Position numbers and translations under genes: made by a program. From assembly GCF_000224145.3 (NCBI RefSeq), contig NC_020172.2, forward strand, positions 1,540,511-1,604,510: DNA of 64,000 nt. The letters run 5' to 3'. The notes beneath the pieces were generated by a model. It did no database searches. It was not told where the DNA came from and was given only the letters and a program-made list of their open reading frames with translations. This stretch comes from Ciona intestinalis. Lineage: Eukaryota; Chordata; Ascidiacea; Phlebobranchia; Cionidae. Positions 47,735 through 60,917 of this stretch are shown here, in pieces (the first letter of the stretch is position 1; each line of letters begins with the position of its first letter).

Positions 47735-48326
47735 TTTAAAATTCCAAGTATTTCTGCTCGTTTCAGTAATCAGGTTTTGCTACAAGCGTAACTGACAAAC
47801 ACGCTATCTTAATTCTGCTAAATGCGTTGCTCAACTATCGTGACTTCAACATTAACAACAATGCTTGCAAACTTGTTGCTTGTTCTACAGGAACCGCAAA
47901 GAATGAACGAGTGATCGTAAAACTATGTTGGTGTATTTAGTTTGCGATAAAGTGCAATATATAAGCGGTATCCTGCAATCATTAACTTTGGCTATCTGCC
48001 AACAATTAGCAATTGAACGTGTTGTTTGTGGTACAAATAGCTTAAATCAATTTGACAAGGCGAACCAATGCACAGCAGGTTAAACAAATTGGTGATTTTC
48101 TAATATTAGAACTTGTGTATGAAATTCGCTTGTTACAACACAAGGCAGTATATGGAATTGACCAATTAATATTAAACTGTGATACATTTTAACCTATTAA
48201 AACTTAGGCTGTTTTTTTTCCAAGTCCATGCCACAAGTATGGAATAAAGGAATAATAAGTTGAATTAGTTTGCTTTTGTGTTAATTCTATAGTGATGGTG
48301 CAGCTAAAAAAGGCGTCAGTTTATAT
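47735..48326. other. Intergenic spacer, MFSD4-like 5' end to SLC6 copy b 3' end
   Basis: 592 bp holding the MFSD4-like promoter and the SLC6 copy b 3' UTR. No distinct element recognised. Confidence 0.45.
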
Positions 48327-51300
48327 TCACAACTTGCTATGGTATGTTTCCGGGTAAGGGTTCGAGATTTCATCATTAACTGGTTGACTGTAGGTGGCTA
48401 CTTCGTAAGGTGGGGCGTCGCTTTCACGTTTTGTGATGTTGAAAACGTTGATGTTGGTATCTATAGCACCTTTCATATGATCGTACTTAATCGTATCATC
48501 TGATGGTTTCCATCTTTTGCTTGGAAGTACCAGCTTAAAAAGTGAAGTTAAATTTTAAAAAGCTTCGTTTTATAATAAAATTCAAACAGGGATATTAACA
48601 TCCATAGTAGGGTGGGGAAGATAGGACACATTATCATTCTGTTTCCTCGTTCCATTTGGTAGTAAACAAAATACGTTTAAAGAATTATAAAACCGTTTCC
48701 TCGCGACTTCCAAAGATCCTTGTTCGAAAACACGGTCAGGATATTTGGATATTATATGTGCCCTATTTTCCCACCCTATTATCCATATTAAGTTATTTTA
48801 GTTTCATTTCTTCATGAGTTGTGCTCTACTGAGCTGCTCTACTCTAAGTACTATTACGCCGACGGCCCTAATAATCAACAACGCCGCACGCTTTTTAGTT
48901 CCAAGCGATCTAAGTTTTCGCTCGATAAGAATGCATGGTAGAATTGCTTCTTGTAACCGCTATACATTGAAGGCACTGCTGATAGTGTTTGCAGCAATAA
49001 ATCAGACGTTCACAGCATTAAGTAATATGTTATTGAATATAGTTCAGAAACAGAGTTTCAGAGTTTGGAAAAATACTTAAACTATCTAACTCAAACCTGT
49101 TTCAAATCTTCTCCTCTCATCAAAGCCAAAATAACACGCCAAGCTGCATAGATGGGAATAACTGCTACACAAGATACACTCATGCATATTCCCAAGTCGT
49201 TAGCCCACTTTGGGTACTTGTAGTCGCTGTATGTTATCGGGGAAGAGTTGATCGCATCGTAGATGATCAGGAACTGTAGCATAAGTAAATGACAGTATAA
49301 TGTTATAAGTGGACATTGGTGCAGTTTAAAGTAGTGAATATAAAATAAGGTTTAACGTTATTATAGTTTTCGCTGATTTGTTATCTTCTGCCTGAACAAC
49401 TAGCAACAAGTTCACCATATACGCAGTTTAGTAGTAGGCTGGGGTAAGATGGGACGTGTTTTCATTCTCTTTTCTGTCCCGCTCAATAGTAAACATGAAT
49501 ATTTGCAGAAACATATAACCGTATAGCCCCGGCACTCTAAACAAGCGCAGTTATTTATGAAATAACACGACCAGAAAACATTGGTTTTAGGTGCGAACGT
49601 TATCCCATCTTACCCCTCAGTACTATATAAAACAAACTACATATGTATATCATAAATTAACCAATTGTTGTATGGCTAAGGTGTTAAAGTTAAATCTTAT
49701 ATAAACCTACAATAAGTGCAGCAGGAGTGACGAACATCCAAGCTCCCTTGAAATACCAGTTCGGTTCAAATCCCAACATCAGTTTAATGTCGGTGTTGAA
49801 ACGCCACCGGTAAGTGAAAAAGAAGCCTATATGTAGAACGTATTGACAAATGTATATAAAAGTTTTTTATGTCAGACAAGTCTGCACATTTGTGGTTGCG
49901 TATGCATATACGATGTTAAAATTGTTTAGATATTAACTGTATGCACATACCTTCTTGATCGTATATATACACGAGTTCAAGAATATCATTTATATTTTAT
50001 GAGGTTGTTAACTGCGTAGAAATATTCCTTGTATAGATATTTTATTTCAGACAAGTGTGCACTTTTGTAGTTGCGTGTATACGATGCTATTTTTTTATAT
50101 AATGAATGTATACGTCCATATCTCGATCGTATATGTAGTGGGATGGGGAAGATGGGACACATTTCCGTTCTATTTTATCAATCCAAGGATTGTTGAACCA
50201 TAGACTGCTGTTAATTGTTTAAAACACGATCAAGATATTTGGATATTACGTGATAAGGGTGTCCCGTCTTCCCCCGCCCTATTATATGAATGTATACGTT
50301 TAAGAATATATTTTATATTTAATACGGTTGTTATCTCTGTAAAACAATATCCCTTGTAGATATACACTATACAGGTTATGATAGAAGTTACTTACCATAT
50401 CCCCAGTTGATCGCCAAGCACATTACAAGCGATAAAGCTAAAAGCCCATAGTAAGCAGAGTAGAAATTATAAAGATTGAACCAGTACATACCACCCTGGA
50501 ACATACAATGGGATTTTAGTCAAAATAGTTTTTCCTCTAAGTATAATTCATACCTCTGTTACTAGCAGTATTCCCAGTAAGAACGCAACCACTGCTATAA
50601 ACAAAGTGAAATGCATCTTTCGTTTGCGTAGCAGAGTCGGGAATTCGTCAATGAAACCTGTCACTACAGTTTCCAGCATAGCAAACTGTAAACGTTCAAC
50701 AAATTAGTGTAAGGACAGGAAGAATATAATAGGATTGACAGAGTTATACCCTTCAAACTTTCGTCGGTCTCACTAAATAATAAAATGGACTGGGCATCAT
50801 TTTGCACAGTTTAAACTATCAGGCTAACACAATACGTATAAAACCATTTTTGGGCACGCAAGTTCCATTATTTACCTGACTGTCCAAGCCAAGCGTCAGC
50901 AACATGAAGAAAAATAAAATCGACCAAAGTTGTGGAACTGGTAGAAGGGCGACAGCTTGTGGATAAGCGATAAAAGCGAGCCCTGGACCTGATGTGCAGG
51001 AAATATAAAGTGAGAATTGGATTAGTTTTGTGTTGGGTACGATAGGAAAACGTTAGCACATAAATCCCGTAGTTTTGATCGTGTTTTAAACAATTAACAG
51101 CGCTCTTTTAGAGTCGCGAGTCTATATTTTTGTTGTATATTTTTGTTTAATAATATTTGTTTACTACCAAATGGGACACAAAAGGATGAAGTGAAGAGAT
51201 GTCCCATATTTCCTCACCCTACTAATATTATTTATCGTTAAATCACTAACCTTGATCGATTACATCTTCCACATTTTGTCCAACTTTAAACGCCATATGT

Positions 51301-54300
51301 CCAATCACAGAAAAGATGACAAAACCAGCAAACACACTGGTTGCGCAGTTTCCAAGAGAAACGATCAATGTGTCCCTGAATCCAAACAATTTAAATTAAT
51401 CGTGTGTATGACCAAATTCACTAACGAAATAGCACAAGGTATTTAGTACTGTAGGGTAAGATGGGACAACTTTAGCACATGTTATCCAAATATCCTGATC
51501 GTGTTTTGAACAATAAACAACGGTCTATGGGGGTCGGTAGGATACGGTTTTATAATTCTTTGAATGTTCTTTGTAAAAATAGAATGATCAAGTATCCCAT
51601 CTTCCCCCTCCATATATAAAAGACAAAGGAAATCTGAAATGGTTATGCAAGAGAAGGTGAAGTAAGTCCCCATACCTATATATGTTATTGTTGAACTTGT
51701 TGTACGAAGCAAATGTCAATAAACCTCCAAAAGAAACACCAAGGGAATAAAATATCTGTGTGGCTGCCGCGGTCCACACCTGTGTAAAGTTTACATTTAA
51801 ATACAGTGCGTCGTTTGAAAAACAAATTTACTTACTGTTGAATCCTTTAGTCTCTCCCAGTCGGGTTTGACGTAGAAAATGATGCCGTCCAGGGCGCCTT
51901 CTAGTGTGCAGCCTCTCACCAGAAGAATAATGAGAATAATGTACGGGAAGGTTGCCGTGAAATAAACAACCTATATAGCGGACGTGTTAAAATTTTAAAA
52001 TTGTTCAAGTTTTTACTGATAGGTAAAATTAATGAATATTTACTTTTCCAGTTGATTTGACTCCCTTGAATAAACAAGCAAATACAATGATCCATGCAAG
52101 CAGAAGGCACAATACGAGATCCCATAAAACAATCCCAGGATCTCCAATTCCCGAACTTTGATCTATCCTCAACACCCTGTACCTGTAAAGTAAGGATGTG
52201 ATACAGTAGGGTGGGGTAATATGGGACATGTTCTCTTTGTCTTGTCGTCTTCTATTTGGTATAAACAAAGAATATTTGGTGAATTATATAACCGTAGCAT
52301 CGCGACTCTAAAATAGCCGTGTTAATTGTAAAAAAAAACGATCAGGAAATATGGGATTTAGATACCAACGGAATCCTATCTTAGCCCACAATACTATACA
52401 GTGGTATAAATGGTTGAATGTATTTGTAGGTACAACATCCCAATAAAGGCCAAAATTACACCTTCCGATTAAAACCACTTGGTAAACTAAAATATAAGAT
52501 ATAAAATAATAAATATAAAGAATTCAAATTATAAATTGAGAAAGGCGTCAAGTAGTTCTGTATAGGCCATAAATATATTTACATCAGTAAACACGAATGT
52601 TCCTACTTCATTTACTCGCGTCGCGCGGGGCAACGACAGTTATAACATAGGTTTTACTTCATACACCGCGTATGTACTACATGTATAAGTTTGTGGAAGA
52701 TTGTTTTTTTAACACTTCATGATTGCCAATTATGTGAAGTTTGTGCGATGATATAGCGATTATTACTGATCCCTATACCAGTTTACTTACTTCCAGTATT
52801 CTTCCGTTGTGCTGACCAGTCTCGTTTTATTGACTTGAGTGGCGTTCATAATACTGGTGGTCATTCCTGCTGTTGTCGTTGGTGATTGAGTGGTAGTTTC
52901 CATTGACGCATTCAGGGATATATTTTGCTATGACGACAGAACAAGTTAATTCGCCGTGTCTAACCACTGTCGCCATATCGTTTATCGTCATTTTGTAAAT
53001 TCAAAAGCCGCAAATCCGGCGTGTTTAAGGTTGGTATACGAAACTAAATCTCGTTTATGCTTCGTCCCATTATTTTAAAATAGGACTCGGGTGTTTTCCA
53101 AACATCATATGCCTTCTAATATTTATGTATAGTGGGGTGGGGGAAGATGAGACACCTTTAGCACATAATATCCGTATATCCTGATCGTGTTTTGAACAAC
53201 TAACAACGGTCTATGGGAGTCGTGATGATATAGTTTTATAATTGTTTGAATGTTTTTTGTTTACTGCTAAATGGGACGAGAAAGTCGAGTTAAAGGGTGT
53301 CCCATCTTCTCCCATCCTACTGTAATATTAAAGCTTGAGTTACCGGTGGACAATACGATTCCTTGTTCCACCACTGATCACATAAAGTCCAAGGTAGGAC
53401 TGACTGGAAAGAAGCGAACAGATAGAACAACGACCATGCGATAATAACGTTGTAGTAGATGCAAACGAGAAAAGACACCGTGACCATGCCGAAACCAATG
53501 CCTAAAAAGATCAGTTGTGTATATAGAGGCTTAAATTTGCGTTGTGTAAAGCGTACCTTTAAATATTGGCACCGATCTCCAAGCTGTAATCGGTCCGAGC
53601 CCAGCAAATTGGCCAAACGAAAGCTCCATCATAAACAACGGGATCCCACACAGACACAGCATTATTATGTAAGGAATGAGAAAGGCACCTGCGTGGAATA
53701 GAAAACATGTTGTGGTCGCTGACAAAGTGCTGAAACGTCAGACACGTAGGCCTACACTTGGATGATATAACACAGGTTAATACCATTAGTCATATATTAT
53801 GTTTCCCCAGGCAGGCTGTTTTAAATCACTTCGCCCGTAACGACTTAAAACATAAAAAAAAAACTCTCATAGCCTGTATGGTCAAAAGAACAATTCTTAA
53901 ATATAAAATCTCACCTCCTCCATTTTCGTAAGCAAGATATGGGAATCTCCATACATTTCCCAATCCCACGCAGTAACCAATGCACGATAGAAGGAACTCT
54001 ATCTGTCCGCCCCATTGCTCGCGCTTCTCGCCGGTTTCTTCGCCTTTATCTCCCGCGTTGTTTTGAACTTGCTCGATGTCCTGCGCGACAATTAGCTTAG
54101 AGGCGTAAGACTGATACTTCGGGTCTAGAGTAGATTATAGACTCTGTCGGTCCATCTATAACGACAATTAGGCTTTTCTTTGTTTATTTTTGTGGTAGTT
54201 CTTTTCAATTCCAAAACTAACAAAAGGTATTGCGAATTTGTTCGATAAAGCATTGCAACAGTTGTTTGATGTGATTGTTTGAATTTTCTCTTTGATTTGG

Positions 54301-55337
54301 TGTTCAAGCAAAGTTTTTTTAGAAAATGTGCACGGTTTTATGCCTATGTGTGCTTTTATTTCAAATAATGTTTTTGAAAAGAGGGTATGAAAAGACCGAT
54401 TTTTTGATCGAACGATTTTCTAGACAGTCAACAAACACCTGTGACTACCTGTATGTCATTTGGGGTTGTGCTTTACTTTATTTATTAAACTCTCGTGCGG
54501 GCGTACTAAAGATTTTTTATAAAACCCATTGAAATAATATTTGAGCAAGAGATGGTGTTATAAAATCCGCTTATAATGGACTGATCACTCATAGGATAAA
54601 GTTTGTTCTATTGTCCGGTAAACCTTATTGCGTTTTATTGCGTGAGTTTGTAAGCGCTTTATTCTTAAGTGCTGAAATTCGTGTTCAGGTATGTAAAATA
54701 TTACAATGGTTCCTGGGTACACTATTGAGAACACACAACAACGGTGCTGATAAATTGCTTACAATGAAAACACTGGGAGAAAATTCTAATCCAAACAACA
54801 AATTTCAGACACCCGTAAACCACAATCGTTTTATTGAAATAAATTGGTTGGCGAACACAAGAGCTCTTCAAAATCACTTAAAAGCACAGGGCAAACTGGG
54901 ACATCGGATTTGGGGCGGCGTTTCGAATAAACTCCGCAGGTATACGGTTCGGTTGTATGTACATACTTCGGCGACAAGTGGAATTTTCCATTCGCTTTTG
55001 TGCGTGTTTTTATTAGATTTACAGCCGTTTACAAAAAGAAAGTTTGTGTTTGTCTGCTTTCATATACCACGCCTGAGTACATATTGCAAAACGTAGATTT
55101 GTTTTAACACGTTATTATAAATAGTGTAATTGAAATTAGTTGACAAAATTAAATAAAAACATATACGCGACCAAATTTTTTTTGGAAAGTTATTATTTTT
55201 CATACTTTTTTTTCAACGACAGTCTACACTCTAGAGGATATTTTTTAATTAGGTTAAAACTTCAATTTAACTTTGATTGCAATCACATATTTAATTTCTT
55301 AACTTTTAAGATTAACACTCACCTTTTTCTCCTCCAT
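48327..55337 (-). CDS. SLC6 family Na+/Cl--dependent transporter, copy b
   Basis: Paralogue of the gene at 33144-41753, 651 residues, with the same 15-exon, same-phase structure. Exons in order: 55337-55323, 54080-53915, 53688-53557, 53501-53344, 52927-52791, 52182-52044, 51970-51836, 51779-51676, 51375-51251, 50988-50876, 50685-50554, 50495-50396, 49826-49711, 49273-49097, 48533-48327. TM1 is [19 protein letters not shown], again with Gly at the monoamine Asp position; TM6 is [21 protein letters not shown]8 is [10 protein letters not shown]. The second extracellular loop has several N-glycosylation sequons (NIS, NAS, NAT). The first coding exon is only 15 nt (MEEKK), replacing the 13-residue leader of copy a. 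A 77-nt part of exon 7 is almost identical to copy a at the DNA level. The start codon faces LZTFL1 across 770 bp. Confidence 0.93.
48605..48782 (-). mobile_element. MITE copy 28 (subfamily A)
   Basis: Starts tagtagggtggggaagatag and ends ttcccaccctatta. It lies in the last intron of SLC6 copy b. Confidence 0.8.
49432..49629 (-). mobile_element. MITE copy 29 (subfamily B)
   Basis: Full-length variant copy (tagtaggctggggtaagatg ... tacccctcagtactata) in intron 13 of SLC6 copy b. Confidence 0.8.
50135..50287 (-). mobile_element. MITE copy 30 (subfamily A, shortened)
   Basis: Both ends clear (gtagtgggatggggaagatg ... cttcccccgccctatta). It lies in intron 12 of SLC6 copy b. Confidence 0.8.
51029..51225 (+). 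mobile_element. MITE copy 31 (subfamily A)
   Basis: The left end has decayed; the right end tttcctcaccctacta is clear. It lies in intron 9 of SLC6 copy b. Confidence 0.7.
51446..51617 (+). mobile_element. MITE copy 32 (subfamily A)
   Basis: Starts tactgtagggtaagatggg and ends cttccccctccatata. It lies in intron 8 of SLC6 copy b. Confidence 0.75.
52203..52398 (-). mobile_element. MITE copy 33 (subfamily B)
   Basis: Full-length variant copy in intron 5 of SLC6 copy b, 20 bp from the exon 6 acceptor. Confidence 0.8.
52580..52700 (-). mobile_element. SINE 3' fragment
   Basis: The strings cctacttcatttactcgcg, gcaacgacagttataacat and catacaccgcgta resemble the body end of the SINE. No head is present. 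Confidence 0.45.
53129..53324 (+). mobile_element. MITE copy 34 (subfamily A)
   Basis: Full-length element in intron 4 of SLC6 copy b, ending about 19 bp from the exon 4 donor. Confidence 0.85.
54081..55322. other. Intron 1 of SLC6 copy b, nothing recognised
   Basis: 1.24 kb. A 161-codon plus-strand open frame (54611-55096) lacks an ATG at its start and any family motif, so I do not call it. Confidence 0.5.
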
Positions 55338-56106
55338 GGTAATAAGTAAAACTTATGATAACAACTGGTAATTTAAATCTGCAAAAGAAATAATACTAGC
55401 TTACAGAAGAATTGTGTTTAAAAATCTTACAAAACATTCAGCTACAGGGAGCCTTTCGTTCGTAACCTTTAGTTTTGTGTTTTTTGGAAGCTGCTTTTTA
55501 TACCTCCAGAAATCGACAGCGTGGTCCAGACGTGGTTACTGCCTTTTTCTTATTTTTACGACGAAATTCTGCTGATTCCGCTGCGTGTTTCGTTGCCTAT
55601 TTACCTGTAACCAAACACGTATAAAGCAGTGCGTTATGACCTCAATGGGAATGTTAGGTAATATAAAAAAAAGACCTGATTGCGCCATGTCATTAACTGA
55701 CGACATGTTTAATCTGTTAATGTGCATGAAATAGGGCAAACTGTTTATAATAATTACTGCATTTATTGTCAATAGGCATTTCTCGGTAAACGAAGAGTTA
55801 TTTTTAATTCACAACACAAAAATGTGTTTCTGATCCCCTCTATGGACTTTCCGAGTCCACTTTTGTCGGTCCCTTAACATCAACCCTATTGAGTTTCTAC
55901 TTCCGCTAGCTGTCACCAATGAGCAGTGACCCTGGGCAATCACAGAAGCTTATTGTCATTCCATCTAAATAAACAAATAAACTGAACTCTGGTGTTTATT
56001 TTTGAACCTGTTTTCCACAGGAACTTGCAATTTAAAGCTTTTAGGTGCATCAAACTTTATCTGTATACTTATTTGTAACGGTACATTCGACTGCAGTAAA
56101 AAAGAA
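55338..56106. promoter_or_regulatory. Divergent promoter region of SLC6 copy b and LZTFL1
   Basis: The two start codons face away from each other across 769 bp, so both promoters lie here. I looked for an RFX X-box, expected for a ciliary gene, and found only poor matches. Confidence 0.35.
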
Positions 56107-59100
56107 ATGGTAAGTAACTTTTCAATTATAATTTTTAAAGTTCAAATATATTTTGAAGAATTGCTTCACTTTATTTTTACTGTATCTAAAGTTAAATTTT
56201 TACCAAAGAAACACAGTTTATGCAGAATGTATTTATTAAATTCATTGTAATCCTGTATGATTAGTGTAAAGTTACATTTCCTGTTGTATGATAATTGTTA
56301 TTTATTCATTAAATTTAAAAATCATTAAAACCCCTAAAATTTGTAAAACAAACCTTCAGTAGAATAAAGGCACGACCAACAAACATATGAAGAATTTATC
56401 CTCTTTTTATTTTAGTCAGGTTTAGGTTTAAATGACCACCACCACCAACAAGCTGTCAATTTCATTCGGTTTTGTCGTTATAAACGTAATCAACGTTTAA
56501 AAGCGGTGGATCACTGTTTTCAAGATTTAAAAGACAGCAGGTTCTACAATAAACAATACTTTATCGTTTGTTTCACCAATCAATATTTTTAAATATCTGT
56601 CATAGACAGCCAGTGTCATTATCAAAATATACAGTAAAATAACCATGGCTGGTGAAGAATCCTATTCATATGTCATCTGCCAAACCTCTAACAACTACAA
56701 CCTCACCATTGCCCCCTAACTACTATCCTCATCTGTAATGTTGCATAGATCCTTGCTGGTAACAAATATCTGATATAATTATCCCAGTGTACCACAGTTT
56801 ATAAGGATGGCCAACACATATTTTTTCCAATCCGGCGTTTGCTATAGTAACAAAAAACATATTATTTAATAGTATATACATGTTGTCTAGCGAGTGAAGA
56901 TGTAAGCTGCATTTTAAAGCTTCTTCATAACACAGGTTATACGAAGACACCTACACCACAGATGAAGTGACAGAAATGCTTGATGGCTTACTTAGTGTTG
57001 TAAGAGGGGAAATGGAAGCCGAGTTATTAAATGCAAGCCACACAAGTGTCCTGCAGCTGCGACAAATTCTTTCACAAGCTGAAAAATGGCATCTTAAGCT
57101 GTGTTCGGATATTTCTGAACTTGAAAACAGGTTGAGTAAAAGTTTTCTTTATGCAAACTTTAACAGTTTTAAGCAATGTTTATTAAACTATATTCTGAAT
57201 GTAGTTGGTTACAATAATAAATATTACGAATTTGTGTTATGTTTCTTTATTTTGTTTATTTGAGATAAAATTTTGAATTAAACAACCTTTTTCCTCAGAG
57301 AATTGCTTGAACAGATTGCTGACTTTGAAGAACAGGAATTAAGTTTATCTGGAAGCTCAGACTTCAAACCTTTACCTAAACTGGAACCTTTGAATGAAAG
57401 TGGTGGTGTTGCTCTATTGCAAATGGTAGGACTATTATATTACATTACTTGTAATTAACAAATGGGATTTCACAAATCTACATCATTTTATTGACTTGTA
57501 TTTTTCTTTCACATTCTGACCCTATCCTCACATTGAAAAATCTTGCTTTGGAGTACCTAGTTACTGGTGTACCTAGTTTTTAGGCACTAATATATGTGTT
57601 AGGGTGTTAGTAGTTGCATACAAAATAGGAATGTTCTGGAGTAATGGACCAACTGTGTGCCCCTGCCCTATACATCTATTCTATTCCAACCCAATAAAAA
57701 TATATAGTACTTGCTTTGCATATTTGTTTAAGCTATTGTTTTTTCCTACTTAGGAAATCGAGCGCTTGAAGGAAGAAAATGAAAGATTGAATGAAAGAAG
57801 CAGGTCATTTGAAAAGCATGCAACTAAGTGCGTGGAAGATAACAAGGCAATGCAGAAACAAATTAAAGAACTTGGAGCAAAACCTGTTGCTGCTGTGGTA
57901 TGTGTTGATTTTATATTATTTTTTGTTGATTGTTTAATAAAAGAATCATTGAAAATTTATTTCTTACCTTTTATAATCCAATTCTCTATTAGTCAATTCT
58001 AAAATATTACCTGCATGGTTAAGTTTTATTTTGTTCTACTTTTGCAAACTCTAGGAACTAAAATGTTAAATATATTGCATATAAAGTTTGAGTTGAAAAT
58101 GAGTTGCTAACATTACCATACTAATTACTAAGCATTTTCCTATTTAAAACGTATGTCTACTCTTTTAATTAGTCTGTGTGTATTTGTTTGTACCTTTATT
58201 ATTCTAATACTAGTCTCTATTATTAAAATAAAACTGGTTTAATCCTGTTTGCGCAGGATAATTCCAGTGTTTCTGAGCTTGAGACAAAACTTAAAGCAAT
58301 GACGGCTGACTTCAGTGAGAGCATGGATTCAAAATCGGCGCTTAACGAGGCTCTTGCTGCTGATCTTACATCAACTAAACACGATCTACTTAAAGTGCAG
58401 GTATACCATGTATAGACAACCTTTTTAAATGCAGCAATAGTTAGATGCCCACTCTAATATCAAATCTAACTTATTTGTTGTAATGTTTACTGATTATTGT
58501 AGTGCAGAAAGTTACAGGGTTGGCCTGCCTACTCTTCCACTTTAGGTTTGTTGGCTAAGATGGCGTGTATACAAGATACAGAATACGGAATATGGGATAC
58601 AGTTCATGTTTCTCTGAAATTTTTTTCTTTTTTTAACTTCTTCTAAACTATGTATGTTGAATTTTTATGTTTTTGTAGTACGTTACTCCTGGCTCATAGA
58701 AATGACTGTGTGGAAATTCATTGCATTTCTGATATTCTACAAATTACTGGGTTAGATTTTTTTTAAATGGGTTTCTTTTTTCAAATGGGATATACTTCCC
58801 CATTGTATTCATGGATATTGCGGGTCAATATTTATCAAGGTTTAACAAATCTATGGATATAGTTTAAGATTTCATTTTACTTTTTTTCAAATGGCTTTCA
58901 CCTAGTAATAGATGAGTTTAAATGTAGTGTATATAAGTTTATCTCAATTTTAAATTGAATTCTTTTTTATGTTGTAGGAACAACTTGAGATGGCTGAGAA
59001 AGATCTGGAAAAGAAATTCCGTGAAACCGGTGCATTTCGTAATTTACGGGATATGCTTGCCAAGAAAAATGAACAGTTAAAAGAACTGAGGAAGAAGCTT

Positions 59101-59533
59101 GGAAAGTAAGTTGTTTCATAAACATAGTTGTTTTCTAACTGTGTATCTAGTATGCAAATGTGTTGTTTATTTGGTGCATTTAGGACAAAGGGAATTAACT
59201 AAATTTGAAACTGACATAAGTAAAATATGACGCACTCATATATAGGTTCAGTATAAAACATGTTGCCTAAGCCAACTTCGTTAGTGAAATTATTGTACAA
59301 AACATTTCTGGTTACTGGTAGGCAGTGTCATACTAATTGTATGTTTCATGTATAAAGGCTCTCTATGTGCTGTTACAAAAAACCGTTACGGCTGCATATT
59401 TATTACCTATTATTAGTTCAGTGGCCCCTGATACATATTTCAAATTATAAGTCTATTAAGTCACCAGGTTGAATATGCAAAAATGCCACAGTATTTAGTT
59501 ACTATTTATTACAGGTATGAACAAACCGACTAA
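56107..59533 (+). CDS. LZTFL1: Leucine zipper transcription factor-like 1 (BBS17)
   Basis: LZTFL1 is a cytoplasmic coiled-coil regulator of BBSome traffic into cilia; human mutations cause Bardet-Biedl syndrome. Exons: 56107-56109, 56416-56540, 56936-57130, 57299-57425, 57754-57897, 58257-58400, 58978-59105, 59515-59533. The frame follows the human protein from memory nearly end to end: SGLGLNDHHHQQAVNFIRF, AVDHCFQDLKDSR, QILSQAEKWHLKLCSDISEL, then the coiled coil (EIERLKEENERLNER, TSTKHDLLKVQEQLEMAEKD) and FRNLRDMLAKKNEQLKELRK. The first coding exon is the ATG alone. The last is 19 nt and adds YEQTD before the stop, matching the human QYEPED end. If intron 7 were retained, translation would stop at once in the donor (AAG TAA). 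About 290 residues, close to the human length. Confidence 0.93.
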
Positions 59534-60143
59534 TACATCATTACAACATAGATTCTTAGTTAAAGAAGTCATTCATACCAGTATGCACTTTAAAGAAGTT
59601 TGGCATACTTTTGAAATTTTGTAAACTGGGTAGGGTTTTAAGCATATTTTCTGTTTCGTGAATGCAATTGACTACGGAAAGCCATTCCTTTATTTTCTGT
59701 ATGCCAATTTTTTTACCTGAAACATGGTATACACTTTTTCACTATGGTGCTACTTTACGGTCTTCATTCGTGAGCGTCTATTAGCAGTACATGCAACAAT
59801 TTTAATGTTTTAAGGTAATTGTACTCAAAATGATGAATTTTATTTTAAATCTTCAGACACCTAAAAAGTAACTGGATTGTTAAAAAATGAGCTTATTTTT
59901 TACCGTGTCAGAAATAGCTACAAAATTAAACACTATATCAGCAGGTATTTACTGTTAATTGCAAATTTCCCCGTTCGTTTAACCATTTTACCTGTGCAAG
60001 GATATTTCTTCATGTTACAAACTGAATCATTGATTCTCGTATGTTAACCGTCGGTACAAATACTTTTATAATTCGCGCATATCTAAATAACGACGTTCGT
60101 TTATATGTAGTTATGTAACACACCGCCCATTTTGCACAACATA

Positions 60144-60331
60144 TAGTACCGTGGGGTAAAATGAGACACCTTTTGCGCATAATATTCTAACATCCTGATC
60201 GTGTTTTAAACAATTAACAACGGTCTATGGGAGTCGCGATACATTTTTAATTCTTTAAATGTTTTTTGTTTATTACCGAAATGGGACAAAAAATAGAAAT
60301 AAAGGTGTCCCATATTCCCCCACCCTACTAC
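60144..60331 (+). mobile_element. MITE copy 35 (subfamily A)
   Basis: Full-length (tagtaccgtggggtaaaatg ... tcccccaccctacta), one of only three copies lying between genes rather than inside them. Confidence 0.85.
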
Positions 60332-60732
60332 ATTTTAACCTATATTGTGAAACTATATGATTTGAACGCACCAGGACGCCTTTGGCTGAAACAGTTATAG
60401 GTATATGGAGCACACTGGGAACTAAAATCCAGAAGGTATTATATTCATAGCAAAACAAAAACATAGTGAATTTTACTGTGGTGCATGAGACGAAATTCTT
60501 TTAGTTGTTCAATATACTCAACAAAAATCTTCATGCTTTTTAAGTGTTGCGTAAGGCGTCCCCAAATTCTTCTGTGTATAATGTAACGTTTCTTGCTTCG
60601 TATATTTGTTCTATTCTGTTTTGTAGCTGCAATTATATACCAAATATATATATACACCAAGCATATATGTGTTAAGTTATTTAATCCCGGAAAACTACAT
60701 TGTATTAAACAGTGTTTTAGATGGCTCAAGTA

Positions 60733-60917
60733 TGTAGGGTGGGGGAAGATGGGGCCCTTTTTACTCTACTTTCTCGTCCCGTTTGTTAGTAAACAAAGGG
60801 CATTCAAAGATTTTTAAATCGTATGCTTACGATTCCCATAGACCGTTGGTAATTGTTTAAAATCAGGATATTTGGATATTATGGGCTAAGGGTGTCTCAC
60901 CTTTCCCCACCCTAGTA
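60733..60917 (-). mobile_element. MITE copy 36 (subfamily A)
   Basis: Full-length (tgtagggtgggggaagatgg ... tttccccaccctagta). Confidence 0.85.

Noticed and set aside
54611-55096. 161-codon open frame on the plus strand
   Set aside because: It begins without ATG, lies in intron 1 of the minus-strand SLC6 gene, and shows no domain, helix pattern or splice support.
55589-55615. Possible RFX X-box (GTTGCC ... GTAACC) upstream of LZTFL1
   Set aside because: The spacing between half-sites is too long for a consensus X-box.
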